Part shown: positions 4,498 through 10,576 of the stretch, one piece after another
Layout of the letters: each line of letters begins with the position of its first letter
Position numbering within the stretch: the stretch's first letter is position 1
Program-made: the position numbers and the translations under genes
Source of the DNA: Deinococcus sp. Leaf326
GTDB taxonomy: Bacteria; Deinococcota; Deinococci; Deinococcales; Deinococcaceae
Direction: 5' to 3'
Length of the DNA stretch: 10,576 bases
Assembly: GCF_001424185.1 (NCBI RefSeq)
Contig: NZ_LMOM01000018.1
Location: 36,921 to 47,496, forward strand
The notes under the pieces: model-generated
What the model was told of the DNA's origin: nothing
Seen by the model: only the letters and a program-made list of their open reading frames with translations
Database searches by the model: none

Positions 4498-5502
4498 ATG
4501 CAGCACGAAGGAACTTATCTGGAGCCCTTTCGGGACATCGACTCCCAGGAGGCCTACCTCAGTCTTCTCAATGCCATGCCCGTCATGCTCTGGACCGCTG
4601 ATGCTGAGGGTCAGTGGCAACACGTCAACACTCGCTGGGCGGAGTACACCGGAATGGTCGGCGAAGCGCGCGGCTTCGGCTTCGAGGAAGCTCTCCATCC
4701 AGATGACGTTGCGCCCACGCTGCGGCGGTGGCATCAGTCCATCGACAGTGGGGAGCCCTATGAGATCGAATACCGATTACGAGACCGCAGCGGCAACTAC
4801 CGCTGCTTTCTGATTCGTGGCGTGCGGGTAATGAGCGATTTGGGAGAAGGCGTGGCCTGGGTGGGCACCTGTACCGACATCGAGCCCCAAAAGCGTGCGG
4901 AGCAGGAAGCGCGACTGGCCCAGGAAGCGGCCGTGGCCGCCTTGGGCATTGTCCTTGAGGCGCGCGATCGTGAAACCCATGGCCACACGGCCCGGGTTGC
5001 TCTTCAAGCCGTTCGGGTGGGTGAGCATCTTCAACTGACGCCGGAGCAGTTGCAGGAGCTTCGTTTGGGGGCGAGCCTCCATGATTTGGGAAAGATCACC
5101 ATCCCTGACAGCATCCTCCTGAAGCCTGGACCACTGACCCTCGAAGAGCGTCAGGAGATGGAAGGACATGCCCTGGAGGGCGAGCAGCTGGTGAGGAAGC
5201 TGGGCTTCATTCCGCCGAGCGTCCTGCAACTGGTTCGCCACCATCACGAGCGATGGGACGGCCAAGGGTACCCGGACCATCTTCAGGGTGAAGACATCCC
5301 GCTGTTGGCGAGAATATTTTCCGTGATCGATGTGTCGGACGCGCTCCTCAATGAACGGCCTTACAAAAGGGCGTGGACGGTGGCAGAAACAGTCGCGGAG
5401 TTGCGAGCCCAAGCAGGTCATCAGCTGGATCCCCAGATTGCTCTCCTGTTCGCGGGGATCCTCCAGGAGCAATCCGAGGAAGATTCAGACCTGAATCATT
5501 GA
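4498..5502 (+). CDS. PAS domain / HD-GYP cyclic-di-GMP phosphodiesterase (334 aa)
   Basis: A soluble signalling enzyme that should hydrolyse cyclic-di-GMP. Residues about 15-135 form a PAS sensor (AMPVMLWTADAEGQW, WAEYTG, HPDD, and the closing EYRLRDRSGNYR and GTCTDIEPQKRAE). A short coiled helix leads into the HD-GYP domain (about 150-325). Visible catalytic elements are His161 in ETHGHTARV, His195-Asp196 in LHDLGKI, the KPGPLTLEE segment, His248-His249-His250-Glu251, GYP at 257-259, and the DALLNERPYKR tail. All metal-binding residues appear present, so it is likely active. I choose ATG at 4498 because AAGGTGGAG (4486-4494) sits just before it; a GTG at 4489 would lie inside that site. No membrane helices. 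It follows a structured RNA and terminator that may control it. No partner cyclase gene is nearby. Confidence 0.92.
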   Translation: MQHEGTYLEPFRDIDSQEAYLSLLNAMPVMLWTADAEGQWQHVNTRWAEYTGMVGEARGFGFEEALHPDDVAPTLRRWHQSIDSGEPYEIEYRLRDRSGNYRCFLIRGVRVMSDLGEGVAWVGTCTDIEPQKRAEQEARLAQEAAVAALGIVLEARDRETHGHTARVALQAVRVGEHLQLTPEQLQELRLGASLHDLGKITIPDSILLKPGPLTLEERQEMEGHALEGEQLVRKLGFIPPSVLQLVRHHHERWDGQGYPDHLQGEDIPLLARIFSVIDVSDALLNERPYKRAWTVAETVAELRAQAGHQLDPQIALLFAGILQEQSEEDSDLNH

Positions 5503-5652
5503 TGCTGAGGACTGAGAGTAATGAGCACGCTGGTCGCTGGAAAGGAGGTATTCGTCTAGGGGATTCGAGAGGCTACTTCTTCCAAGCTTTCTTGGGCCTG
5601 ATCCAAATCGTGCGATACCGTAACAGAAGCGCACGCTAATCGCCGAGCGCGA

Positions 5653-5683
5653 GGTGTCCGTCTGGGCAATTTGTGAGGACACC
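5653..5683. repeat. Inverted repeat downstream of the HD-GYP gene
   Basis: GGTGTCC (5653-5659) and GGACACC (5677-5683) form a perfect 7-bp stem with a 17-base loop, 150 bp behind the HD-GYP stop codon. There is no T-run after it on either strand, so it is a weak terminator candidate at best. Confidence 0.4.
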
Positions 5684-5913
5684 CTCCTTCTGGTCGCTCT
5701 CCTCTCCAAGCCTCTGCGCTATGACCGATCGCTGAGAGACCAGGGGCTTCTCTTCCCCCTGCAAATGAAGCGACAGCCTTCTCTAAAACAATCTTGCCTC
5801 GACTCGGCGTAGGCCAAGTGCGTTCGGTCCACGCCAAGACGCTCTCTGGCCTGCGGCTCCGTGTTGTCTTCACGGTACTCGCTCATAACTTCATCAGGAC
5901 CTAAATGACGTTC

Positions 5914-5938
5914 GAAAGGCAAAGATGTTCTGCCTTTC
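5914..5938. repeat. Inverted repeat upstream of the histidine kinase
   Basis: GAAAGGCA (5914-5921) and TGCCTTTC (5931-5938) form a perfect 8-bp stem with a 9-base loop, 47 bp before the kinase start. It could be an operator or a hairpin in the leader; no T-run follows. Confidence 0.4.
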
Positions 5939-5985
5939 ATCTAACATGTCCACTTCGTCGCCCCAGTACCTTACGTGACAACCCT

Positions 5986-8187
5986 ATGATCACCGAGAAC
6001 CCTTCCCAACCCGATCTGCTCTTCCGTGAGGGCGGCGAGCTGGGTACGCTGATGCGCCAGTTCGACTGGACCTCCACGCCCCTTGGGCCGCCGGACACCT
6101 GGCCGGCCCCACTGCGCACCGCTGTCCACATCATGCTCGCGTCCAAGCAACCCATGTACCTCGCGTGGACCTCCGACCTCATCGCGCTGTACAACGATCC
6201 CTACCGCACCATTCTCGGTCCCGACAAGCATCCGGCCGCCCTGGGGGCCCGCACTGCCGACATCTTTGGCCAGGACGGTTACCCAGGTCTAAAGCCCGTG
6301 TTCGACGCAGCGCTCCGCGGAGAAAGTGCGGTGTTCGATAACCTGCTCGTGCCTCTGGTGCGCCATGGATACTTGGAGGAGTGCTACTTCGACGTGAGCT
6401 ACACGCCGGTCTACGTCGAGCAGCACGTCGGCGGCGTATTTTCCTCTGTCTCCGAGACCACCGAGCGGGTGATCCTGGCACGCCGTACCCAGACCCTCGC
6501 GGTCCTCACCGCTGCCCTGCTCGGTGCGAATGACTCTGGGCGGATCGTGCAGGCGACCCTGAGTATGGCCGAGGACAATCCCACGGATCTGCCGTGTCTC
6601 CTGCTGTACGTGCCCACCGCCAGCGGCGAACTACATCTCGGTGGCGTGGCTGGACTGAGCGATGACCAGACGGCGCGCTGGCACCAGCTACCCCACGACT
6701 GGCTGGAAGCGCCCGTCATCCCGGTGCAGCCCTTTGCCGCCGGGCCATGGCCGGAACCCGTGACGCAGCTGGCCGTGCTGCCGCTCACCCTCCCTGGGGA
6801 GACCAGCCCCCTGGGGGTCCTTATGGTGGGACTCAATCCGCGCAAGCACCTGGACGATGCGTACCAAGACTTTCTCCAGCTGGTCCGAGGGCAGCTCACT
6901 TCCGCCCTGCACGCCGCCCGGCTGACCGAGGAACTGCATCAACGCAATGGCGAGCTCAACGCGCGCAACCACGCCCTGTCCGCCTTCGAGGAGTGGACAC
7001 GCGACCTGACCTTTGTCCTTGATCCTGATGTCCTGATCAACCGAGCCCAGATGCTGATTCGCACCCTGATTCCTGTGGACGCCGCCGTGTACTACGAACG
7101 GCAGGGTGAACTCTGGTTCGTGAAGCGGATGCTGGGAGAGTACGGCAATGAAGAACTCTGGCGTGCTCACCAGAAGGGCCTGCCACATGCGAGCACCGGG
7201 AATCTCCGCACGCCCTTCGAGACGGGTGAGCCGTACTACCAGGACGAGTACGACGAGCACACCGACCATCTGGCGCCTTACATGACGCACGTGACTGCCA
7301 CAGTGATGGTGCCGCTCAAGACCACCCGGGGCGTGCGGGGCATCTTCGGGCTGGCGGTGTTCGGACGCTCAGGTTGGACCGCGGCGGACCGCACGATCAT
7401 TGAGACGGTGGGACGCAGTTTGAGCCTGGCGCTCGACCGTGCGGAACAGGTCGCGGAACTGGCGCGGGAGCGCGAACGGCTCGCCGAGCGGACTGCGGCG
7501 CTGGCGAATGCCAACGAGGAACTCGAGGCCTTTGCCTACAGTGTCTCGCACGATCTGCGCGCGCCTGTCCGGCACATCCAAGGCTTCAATGGCCTGCTGC
7601 GCAGATCCCTTGGGACGGGGCTTGATGCCCAAGCGACCCGCTACCTCCAGGTGGTCGATCAGTCGGCGTCCCGCATGAACACCCTGATCGATGCGATGCT
7701 CGACCTGTCACGCGTTTCCCGCCAGGCGTTGCGGGCGGGCATGGTCGACCTTGGGGCATTGGTGGCTTCGGTCCGCGAGGAACTGGAAGTGGACGTGCTG
7801 GAGCGGCACGTCACGTGGCAGGTGCTCCCACTGCCGCTGGTCACGGGAGACCACGACCTGTTGAGGCAGGTGGTGCTGAATCTGCTGTCCAACGCCCTCA
7901 AGTACACGCGGGGCAGAGAGAACACGGTCATTGAGGTGTGGGCTGAGGAACGGCCACACGAGTGGACGGTATTCGTGCGTGACAATGGCGTGGGCTTCGA
8001 TCCGAGGTATCAGGACAAGCTGTTCGGGGTCTTCCAGAGACTGCACCGTGCGGAGGAGTTCGAGGGCACGGGGGTGGGTCTCGCGAACGTGCGCCGGATC
8101 ATCACCCGGCACGGGGGGACGGTATCGGCGCAGGGTGTCCCGGACAAAGGAGCGACCTTCGGGTTTACATTGCCCAACGTGCGGTAA
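5986..8187 (+). CDS. Soluble sensor histidine kinase with PAS and two GAF domains (733 aa)
   Basis: An orphan sensor kinase. Residues about 12-165 form a PAS-like domain of the type that begins with a WxxTPLGPPxTWP motif (DWTSTPLGPPDTWP, then LIALYNDPYRTILG). About 165-310 and 335-480 are GAF-like, joined and followed by coiled-coil stretches (EELHQRNGELNARN; RERERLAERTAALANANEEL). The kinase core has the phospho-acceptor His522 in YSVSHDLRAP, the N box NLLSNALKYT (Asn636), DNGVGFD near 666 and GTGVGLANV near 694. These boxes resemble those of bacteriophytochrome kinases, but no phytochrome domain or bilin Cys is evident. There are no membrane helices and no receiver domain, and no response regulator gene lies nearby. 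I start at ATG 5986 because the family homology begins right after it; an in-frame ATG at 5905 would add 27 residues without family character. Neither has a good ribosome-binding site. Confidence 0.9.
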   Translation: MITENPSQPDLLFREGGELGTLMRQFDWTSTPLGPPDTWPAPLRTAVHIMLASKQPMYLAWTSDLIALYNDPYRTILGPDKHPAALGARTADIFGQDGYPGLKPVFDAALRGESAVFDNLLVPLVRHGYLEECYFDVSYTPVYVEQHVGGVFSSVSETTERVILARRTQTLAVLTAALLGANDSGRIVQATLSMAEDNPTDLPCLLLYVPTASGELHLGGVAGLSDDQTARWHQLPHDWLEAPVIPVQPFAAGPWPEPVTQLAVLPLTLPGETSPLGVLMVGLNPRKHLDDAYQDFLQLVRGQLTSALHAARLTEELHQRNGELNARNHALSAFEEWTRDLTFVLDPDVLINRAQMLIRTLIPVDAAVYYERQGELWFVKRMLGEYGNEELWRAHQKGLPHASTGNLRTPFETGEPYYQDEYDEHTDHLAPYMTHVTATVMVPLKTTRGVRGIFGLAVFGRSGWTAADRTIIETVGRSLSLALDRAEQVAELARERERLAERTAALANANEELEAFAYSVSHDLRAPVRHIQGFNGLLRRSLGTGLDAQATRYLQVVDQSASRMNTLIDAMLDLSRVSRQALRAGMVDLGALVASVREELEVDVLERHVTWQVLPLPLVTGDHDLLRQVVLNLLSNALKYTRGRENTVIEVWAEERPHEWTVFVRDNGVGFDPRYQDKLFGVFQRLHRAEEFEGTGVGLANVRRIITRHGGTVSAQGVPDKGATFGFTLPNVR

Positions 8188-8446
8188 ATCTGGCGCTGGG
8201 GCGTAGCGCCCGTGAGCTGCGCTGGCCTGCGCATGATACTGGCAATGCAGTTACTAATCGTCGCACCGACCAGCGAACGGCTACCATCCGAATCCAGCAA
8301 CAGATACAGGGACAGGCCTAACCGGACTGCTCGCTGTACGCCCCGGCTCGGGCCGAGTTATGTGGATGCCTGGGCTGGAGCTGACCGGCCGCAACTTGAG
8401 TAAGGCTGGTAACTGGATCGACGATGACTCCTACAGTGCTGCTCCC
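8188..8446. other. Intergenic region with a hairpin behind the kinase gene, no gene seen
   Basis: GGCGCT (8192-8197) and AGCGCC (8205-8210) form a hairpin with a 7-base loop, four bases after the kinase stop codon; it lacks a T-run, so termination here is uncertain. The rest, up to the MerR promoter, shows no supported gene on either strand. Confidence 0.5.
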
Positions 8447-8477
8447 TTGACCCTGACGCTAACGTCAGGGTTTAGCT
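8447..8477 (+). promoter_or_regulatory. MerR-type promoter with operator dyad, probably leaderless
   Basis: TTGACC (8447-8452) and TTAGCT (8472-8477) are spaced by 19 bp, the stretched spacing typical of MerR-controlled promoters. The spacer holds a perfect 9-bp dyad, ACCCTGACG (8450-8458) and CGTCAGGGT (8463-8471), around CTAA. The -10 box ends seven bases before the ATG at 8485, so the transcript should start at or within a base or two of the start codon; no normally spaced ribosome-binding site is present. The regulator therefore probably controls its own operon from this site. Confidence 0.85.
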
Positions 8478-8484
8478 TGGGGAC

Positions 8485-8880
8485 ATGCGAATCGGTGAAC
8501 TCGCCACCCATACCGGCAGCAGTGTCCGTGCCCTGCGACATTACGAGCACGCGGGCGTGCTCAGCAGTGTCCGGCAAGATAACGGCTACCGCTGGTTCAC
8601 GCCGGAGGACATCGCGCGCGTCCGTCTGATTCGCATGTTCGTGTCCGTCGGCTTCACGCTCGACGAGATCCGCCGCTTCGCCCCGTGCTGGCAGGAGGGA
8701 CGCGGTCCGGAAGATCCCGTCGATGCCGAGGTCGCCCCCGAGTTCTACCGCCGCAAGCTCGCAGACATCGACGCGCAACTGCGTGACCTGCAGATCATCC
8801 GTGCCCGCCTGACCGCGCAGCTGGGCGAGCTGACTCTCGCCGGCTCCACCTGCGCCTCCCATCCCAAAGGACTCCCATGA
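8485..8880 (+). CDS. MerR-family transcriptional regulator (131 aa)
   Basis: An N-terminal winged helix-turn-helix with the family hallmarks IGELATHTGSSVRALRHYEHAGVL (in two parts, residues 3-26) and NGYRWFTPEDIARVRLIRMF (about 33-52), followed by the second helix-turn-helix half (VGFTLDEIRRF) and a long dimerisation helix (about 85-115). The effector part is short. Cys occurs at about position 63 (APCW) and near the end (STCAS), too little to assign metal binding. It most resembles regulators controlling a co-transcribed enzyme or drug-response gene. Its ATG lies seven bases after the -10 box, and its stop codon overlaps the next start (ATGA), so the two proteins are made together. The signal it senses is not evident. 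Confidence 0.92.
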   Translation: MRIGELATHTGSSVRALRHYEHAGVLSSVRQDNGYRWFTPEDIARVRLIRMFVSVGFTLDEIRRFAPCWQEGRGPEDPVDAEVAPEFYRRKLADIDAQLRDLQIIRARLTAQLGELTLAGSTCASHPKGLP

Positions 8881-9623
8881 ATCTGACCCTGATCCGGAAC
8901 GCCACCCTTCGCCTGATCTATGCCGGGCAGACGGTCCTAATTGACCCGATGCTCGGTGACCTTCACAACATGCGGACATTCGCAGGTATCTCCCCGAACC
9001 CCACCGTGCCGCTGCCCGTCCCGGCGGCTGAGGTGCTAGCCGGCGTGACCCTGCTCATCGTGTCGCACCTCCACCCGGATCACCTCGACCCGGCCGCCGT
9101 CGCAGCTCTCCCGAAGGACGTGCCGGTGCTGTGCCAGCCGGGCGACGAAGATATCCTGCGTGGCCACGGATTCCAGGACGTCACGCCACTCCAGGAGGCG
9201 GTCAGAGTATCTGAACTGACCTTCACCCGTACCACCGGGGAGCACGGGAGTGGTGAGATCCTTGAACAGATGGGGCATGTGATGGGGTTCGTCCTGCGTG
9301 CCCCGGGTGAACCCAGCGTGTACTGGGCTGGAGATACCGTTGTGATTCCTGCCGTGCGTGAGACGATCGCCCGAGAGCAGCCGGACGTCATCGTCACCCA
9401 CTCGGGGGGTGCGACGTTGGGCGGCACTCTGCTGATCATGGACGCCGCGCAGACCGTGGAGGTGCTGCGCGCCGGGTCGGACGCGACGGTCGTGGCCGTG
9501 CACCTCGAGAGCCTCGATCACTGCTTCACGACCCGGAGCGATCTCCGGCACGCGGCGCAGGACGCGGGATTGGCCGCGCGCCTGCGGGTCCCGGAGGACG
9601 GCGAGACCCTGACGCTCGCGTGA
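8877..9623 (+). CDS. Metallo-beta-lactamase-fold hydrolase, UlaG-like (248 aa)
   Basis: A cytoplasmic metal-dependent hydrolase of the MBL superfamily. The first strand pair (MNLTLIRNATLRLIYAGQTVLIDPML) is typical of the UlaG-like branch. The metal site is visible as HLHPDHLD (His64, His66, Asp68, His69), with Asp153 in AGDTV, His175 in VTHSGG, and His209/His215 in HLESLDH. Length is normal for the group. No signal peptide, so it is not a secreted antibiotic-destroying enzyme. The start codon overlaps the MerR stop codon, and AAAGGA lies a few bases upstream. Substrates in this branch include lactones and phosphate esters, but the sequence does not tell which applies here. The MerR partner suggests induction by a small compound that the enzyme may act on. 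Confidence 0.88.
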   Translation: MNLTLIRNATLRLIYAGQTVLIDPMLGDLHNMRTFAGISPNPTVPLPVPAAEVLAGVTLLIVSHLHPDHLDPAAVAALPKDVPVLCQPGDEDILRGHGFQDVTPLQEAVRVSELTFTRTTGEHGSGEILEQMGHVMGFVLRAPGEPSVYWAGDTVVIPAVRETIAREQPDVIVTHSGGATLGGTLLIMDAAQTVEVLRAGSDATVVAVHLESLDHCFTTRSDLRHAAQDAGLAARLRVPEDGETLTLA

Positions 9624-9772
9624 AGCCAGGACCGTGGGATTCGGAAGCCAGCGTTGCCTGGGTCCCGCTGTCCGCAGGCATTCAAGTCATGGCGCGGCTC
9701 AGGCTCCATCAACGGGGCACAGACCGACGTGCCTGATCGCCTCGTGCGCTACGGGAAGATCATCGGCACGTT

Positions 9773-9819
9773 GCACGATCAGGCTGCCGCACTGAGACTC
9801 AAGACGAAATCGTGCAGCC
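9773..9819. repeat. Inverted repeat with two alternative pairings
   Basis: TGCACGAT pairs with ATCGTGCA further right; within the same span AGGCTGC can pair with GCAGCCT. The two stems share bases and exclude each other. The function is unknown; it could be a remnant of a mobile-element end. Confidence 0.4.
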
Positions 9820-10315
9820 TGCTCGATTGTTCGAGACTATGGTCGAGGTGAACCGGGACGCGGCGACGATCGCTGGCGACAGGTCACGCTGGCCAGTGGC
9901 GTGTACCGGATCACCGAGCCGTTGCGCACGCTCTGTCCAAACCCGGCTGAGGCCTCGCGCCCTTCGGAGATACCTGGTGCTCGGTGGCGGCGCGCGATCG
10001 TTCCCGGAACGACAGGTGGTCTCTCCACCCTCATGCCCAGCGTGCGTGGCTTTTCCCTTCCCCGGATCCTGCTCGCGCAGCTGTCCTTTACCGGGTGGCC
10101 ACTGCCGGGCGTGTTCGGTGAACTCCTCGCCGGGTGCATCTCCATGCTGGGCGTGCATCAGATCCGGGGAGCCTCGCTGATCAAGAGAACGCACATAACG
10201 GGGTGGGTCCGGTGACGGTCGAGCCGAGTGACCCCGCGCAAGTCACATGGGCTGCACCGTCGCCGGGTCGCTTGCCAGATCTCTAACCAACCCCGAGTGA
10301 CCTCCAACCTCTTCC

Positions 10316-10338
10316 GGCCCTGCCCACTTGGCGGGGCC
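10316..10338. repeat. GC-rich hairpin before the gene start at 10361
   Basis: GGCCCTGCC (10316-10324) and GGCGGGGCC (10330-10338) form a 9-bp stem with one T/G pair and a 5-base loop. It is stable but followed only by GCGCCCGTTTC, so it is not a classical terminator. It ends 10 bp before the ribosome-binding site of the next gene. Confidence 0.5.
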
Positions 10339-10360
10339 GCGCCCGTTTCAGGAGCTGACC

Positions 10361-10492
10361 ATGACCATTGATCCCCGCATCGCCGAGCTCCTCCGCAAGC
10401 GTCGTGAGCAGGGGTCGTCATTGAATAGACGGTGCAGTCCAGCGCAAAAGCACTGGCGCGACGCTGAGCTGGGGGTAATGCTCCAGGTTTGA
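10361..10492 (+). pseudogene. 5' end of an unknown gene, probably interrupted after about 18 codons
   Basis: A good ribosome-binding site (AGGAG, 10350-10354) stands six bases before an ATG. The first residues, MTIDPRIAELLRKRREQG, look like the natural start of a cytoplasmic protein. From about 10412 onward the frame loses sense and stops at 10492 after 43 residues. At the same place a minus-strand frame ends (stop at 10418-10420) and reads coherently to the right. The simplest reading is an insertion near 10410-10417 that cut the gene. I do not recognise the family. It could also be a true 43-residue protein. Confidence 0.4.
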
Positions 10493-10576
10493 CTTCAAGC
10501 GGCGTTGCGAGCGTTCGCCGATGACGTGAGTGTAGACCAGGGCGTAGCGTAGCCGAGCGCCGAATGACGGCGCTCG
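10418..10576 (-). CDS. C-terminal part of an unknown protein, possibly a transposase (partial, 52 aa seen)
   Basis: Read on the minus strand from the right edge, an open frame of 52 codons ends in TGA at 10420-10418. It contains RLRYALVYTHVIGERSQRRL and ends LSVAPVLLRWTAPSIQ, which has the look of coding sequence. Its end coincides with the point where the gene starting at 10361 breaks, as expected if it belongs to an inserted element whose terminal gene stops near the element end. No terminal inverted repeat or target duplication can be judged because the other end is outside the window. The first nine codons overlap a perfect palindrome, which is unusual for coding DNA. The transposase label is only a guess from context. 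Confidence 0.35.
   Translation of the reverse strand, partial: RAPSFGARLRYALVYTHVIGERSQRRLKSNLEHYPQLSVAPVLLRWTAPSIQ
10554..10576. repeat. Perfect 9-bp palindrome at the right edge
   Basis: CGAGCGCCG (10554-10562) and CGGCGCTCG (10568-10576) are perfect complements around AATGA. The hairpin reaches the last base of the window and may continue beyond it. It may be part of a mobile element or a hairpin within the minus-strand frame. Confidence 0.6.

Larger units (their letters stand above)
5503..5985. other. Gap of about 480 bp without a convincing gene
   Basis: Open frames exist on both strands but none has a believable start site or recognisable product. On the minus strand around 5880-5930 a frame reads FERHLGPDEVMSEYRED, which faintly recalls the N-terminus of some transposases, but it soon loses sense; at most it is a relic. 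Two inverted repeats stand out: GGTGTCC/GGACACC (5653-5683, 17-base loop) and GAAAGGCA/TGCCTTTC (5914-5938). I see no clear promoter for the histidine kinase. Confidence 0.5.
9624..10360. other. Long gap of about 740 bp without a supported gene, possibly decayed DNA
   Basis: Overlapping open frames occur on both strands but none shows a ribosome-binding site, a recognised domain or steady coding character. Short sensible-looking stretches (for example RLVRYGKIIGTLHDQAAALRLKT at about 9735-9805, and ASGVYRITEPLRT around 9895-9930) occur in different frames, which would fit a gene broken by frameshifts. An inverted repeat, TGCACGAT (9773-9780) and ATCGTGCA (9808-9815), is overlapped by a second possible pairing, AGGCTGC with GCAGCCT. 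Confidence 0.45.

Noticed and set aside
4777..5472. Long minus-strand open frame of 231 codons opposite the HD-GYP gene
   Set aside because: It is a shadow of a gene with clear catalytic motifs on the plus strand.
5719..5940. Minus-strand frame with FERHLGPDEVMSEYRED as a transposase gene
   Set aside because: Only a short stretch hints at a transposase N-terminus; the rest is not recognisable and no element ends are visible.
5905..5985. ATG at 5905 as the start of the histidine kinase
   Set aside because: The extra 27 residues lack family resemblance, include the inverted repeat at 5914-5938, and have no better ribosome-binding site.

Overview
The window most likely comes from the chromosome or a large plasmid of a Deinococcus species. 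It is moderately high in GC, carries a phytochrome-type soluble histidine kinase, a PAS/HD-GYP protein and a MerR promoter placed for leaderless transcription, and has short regulators and decayed DNA between genes. The genus is an inference from gene style, not a proven match.

Left part (1-4180): a peptide-based system. On the minus strand, bases 1-541 hold a tandem array of at least four tiny genes, each encoding a 33-residue peptide with a VLQLQTLQ leader motif and a strictly kept STVSNHC segment. They look like class III lanthipeptide precursors (LxLQ leader box; Ser-x2-Ser-x2-Cys labionin pattern). The copies differ mostly by synonymous changes, so they are under coding selection. Transcribed away from the array is a 987-residue STAND ATPase/TPR/winged-helix/BTAD regulator (large SARP type). 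After it come a 62-residue secreted, Pro/Trp-rich peptide and an overlapping 85-residue acidic protein. The promoter region of the array and that of the secreted peptide share the same layout: two TCCCA-type direct repeats 11 bp apart, then a -10-like box exactly 15 bp from the start of the second repeat. This matches the known arrangement of SARP operators. My reading is a quorum-type circuit: secreted peptide, TPR/SARP receptor-regulator, and lanthipeptide array as output. The modification enzyme and exporter would lie left of base 1.

Middle (4181-8187): an AT-rich promoter region leads into a compact structured RNA (about 4271-4372) closed by a perfect 7-bp helix and followed directly by a strong intrinsic terminator. 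It lies just upstream of a PAS/HD-GYP cyclic-di-GMP phosphodiesterase gene, so it may be a riboswitch-like leader or a free small RNA. After a 480-bp gap comes an orphan PAS/GAF/GAF histidine kinase without membrane segments or receiver domain.

Right part (8188-10576): a MerR-family regulator with a textbook spacer-dyad promoter, translationally coupled by an ATGA overlap to a metallo-beta-lactamase-fold hydrolase. From 9624 to about 10360 I see no convincing gene. The window ends with a gene start (10361) that loses sense after about 18 codons, where a minus-strand reading frame (10418-10576, running off the window) begins. An insertion into that gene is the simplest explanation.
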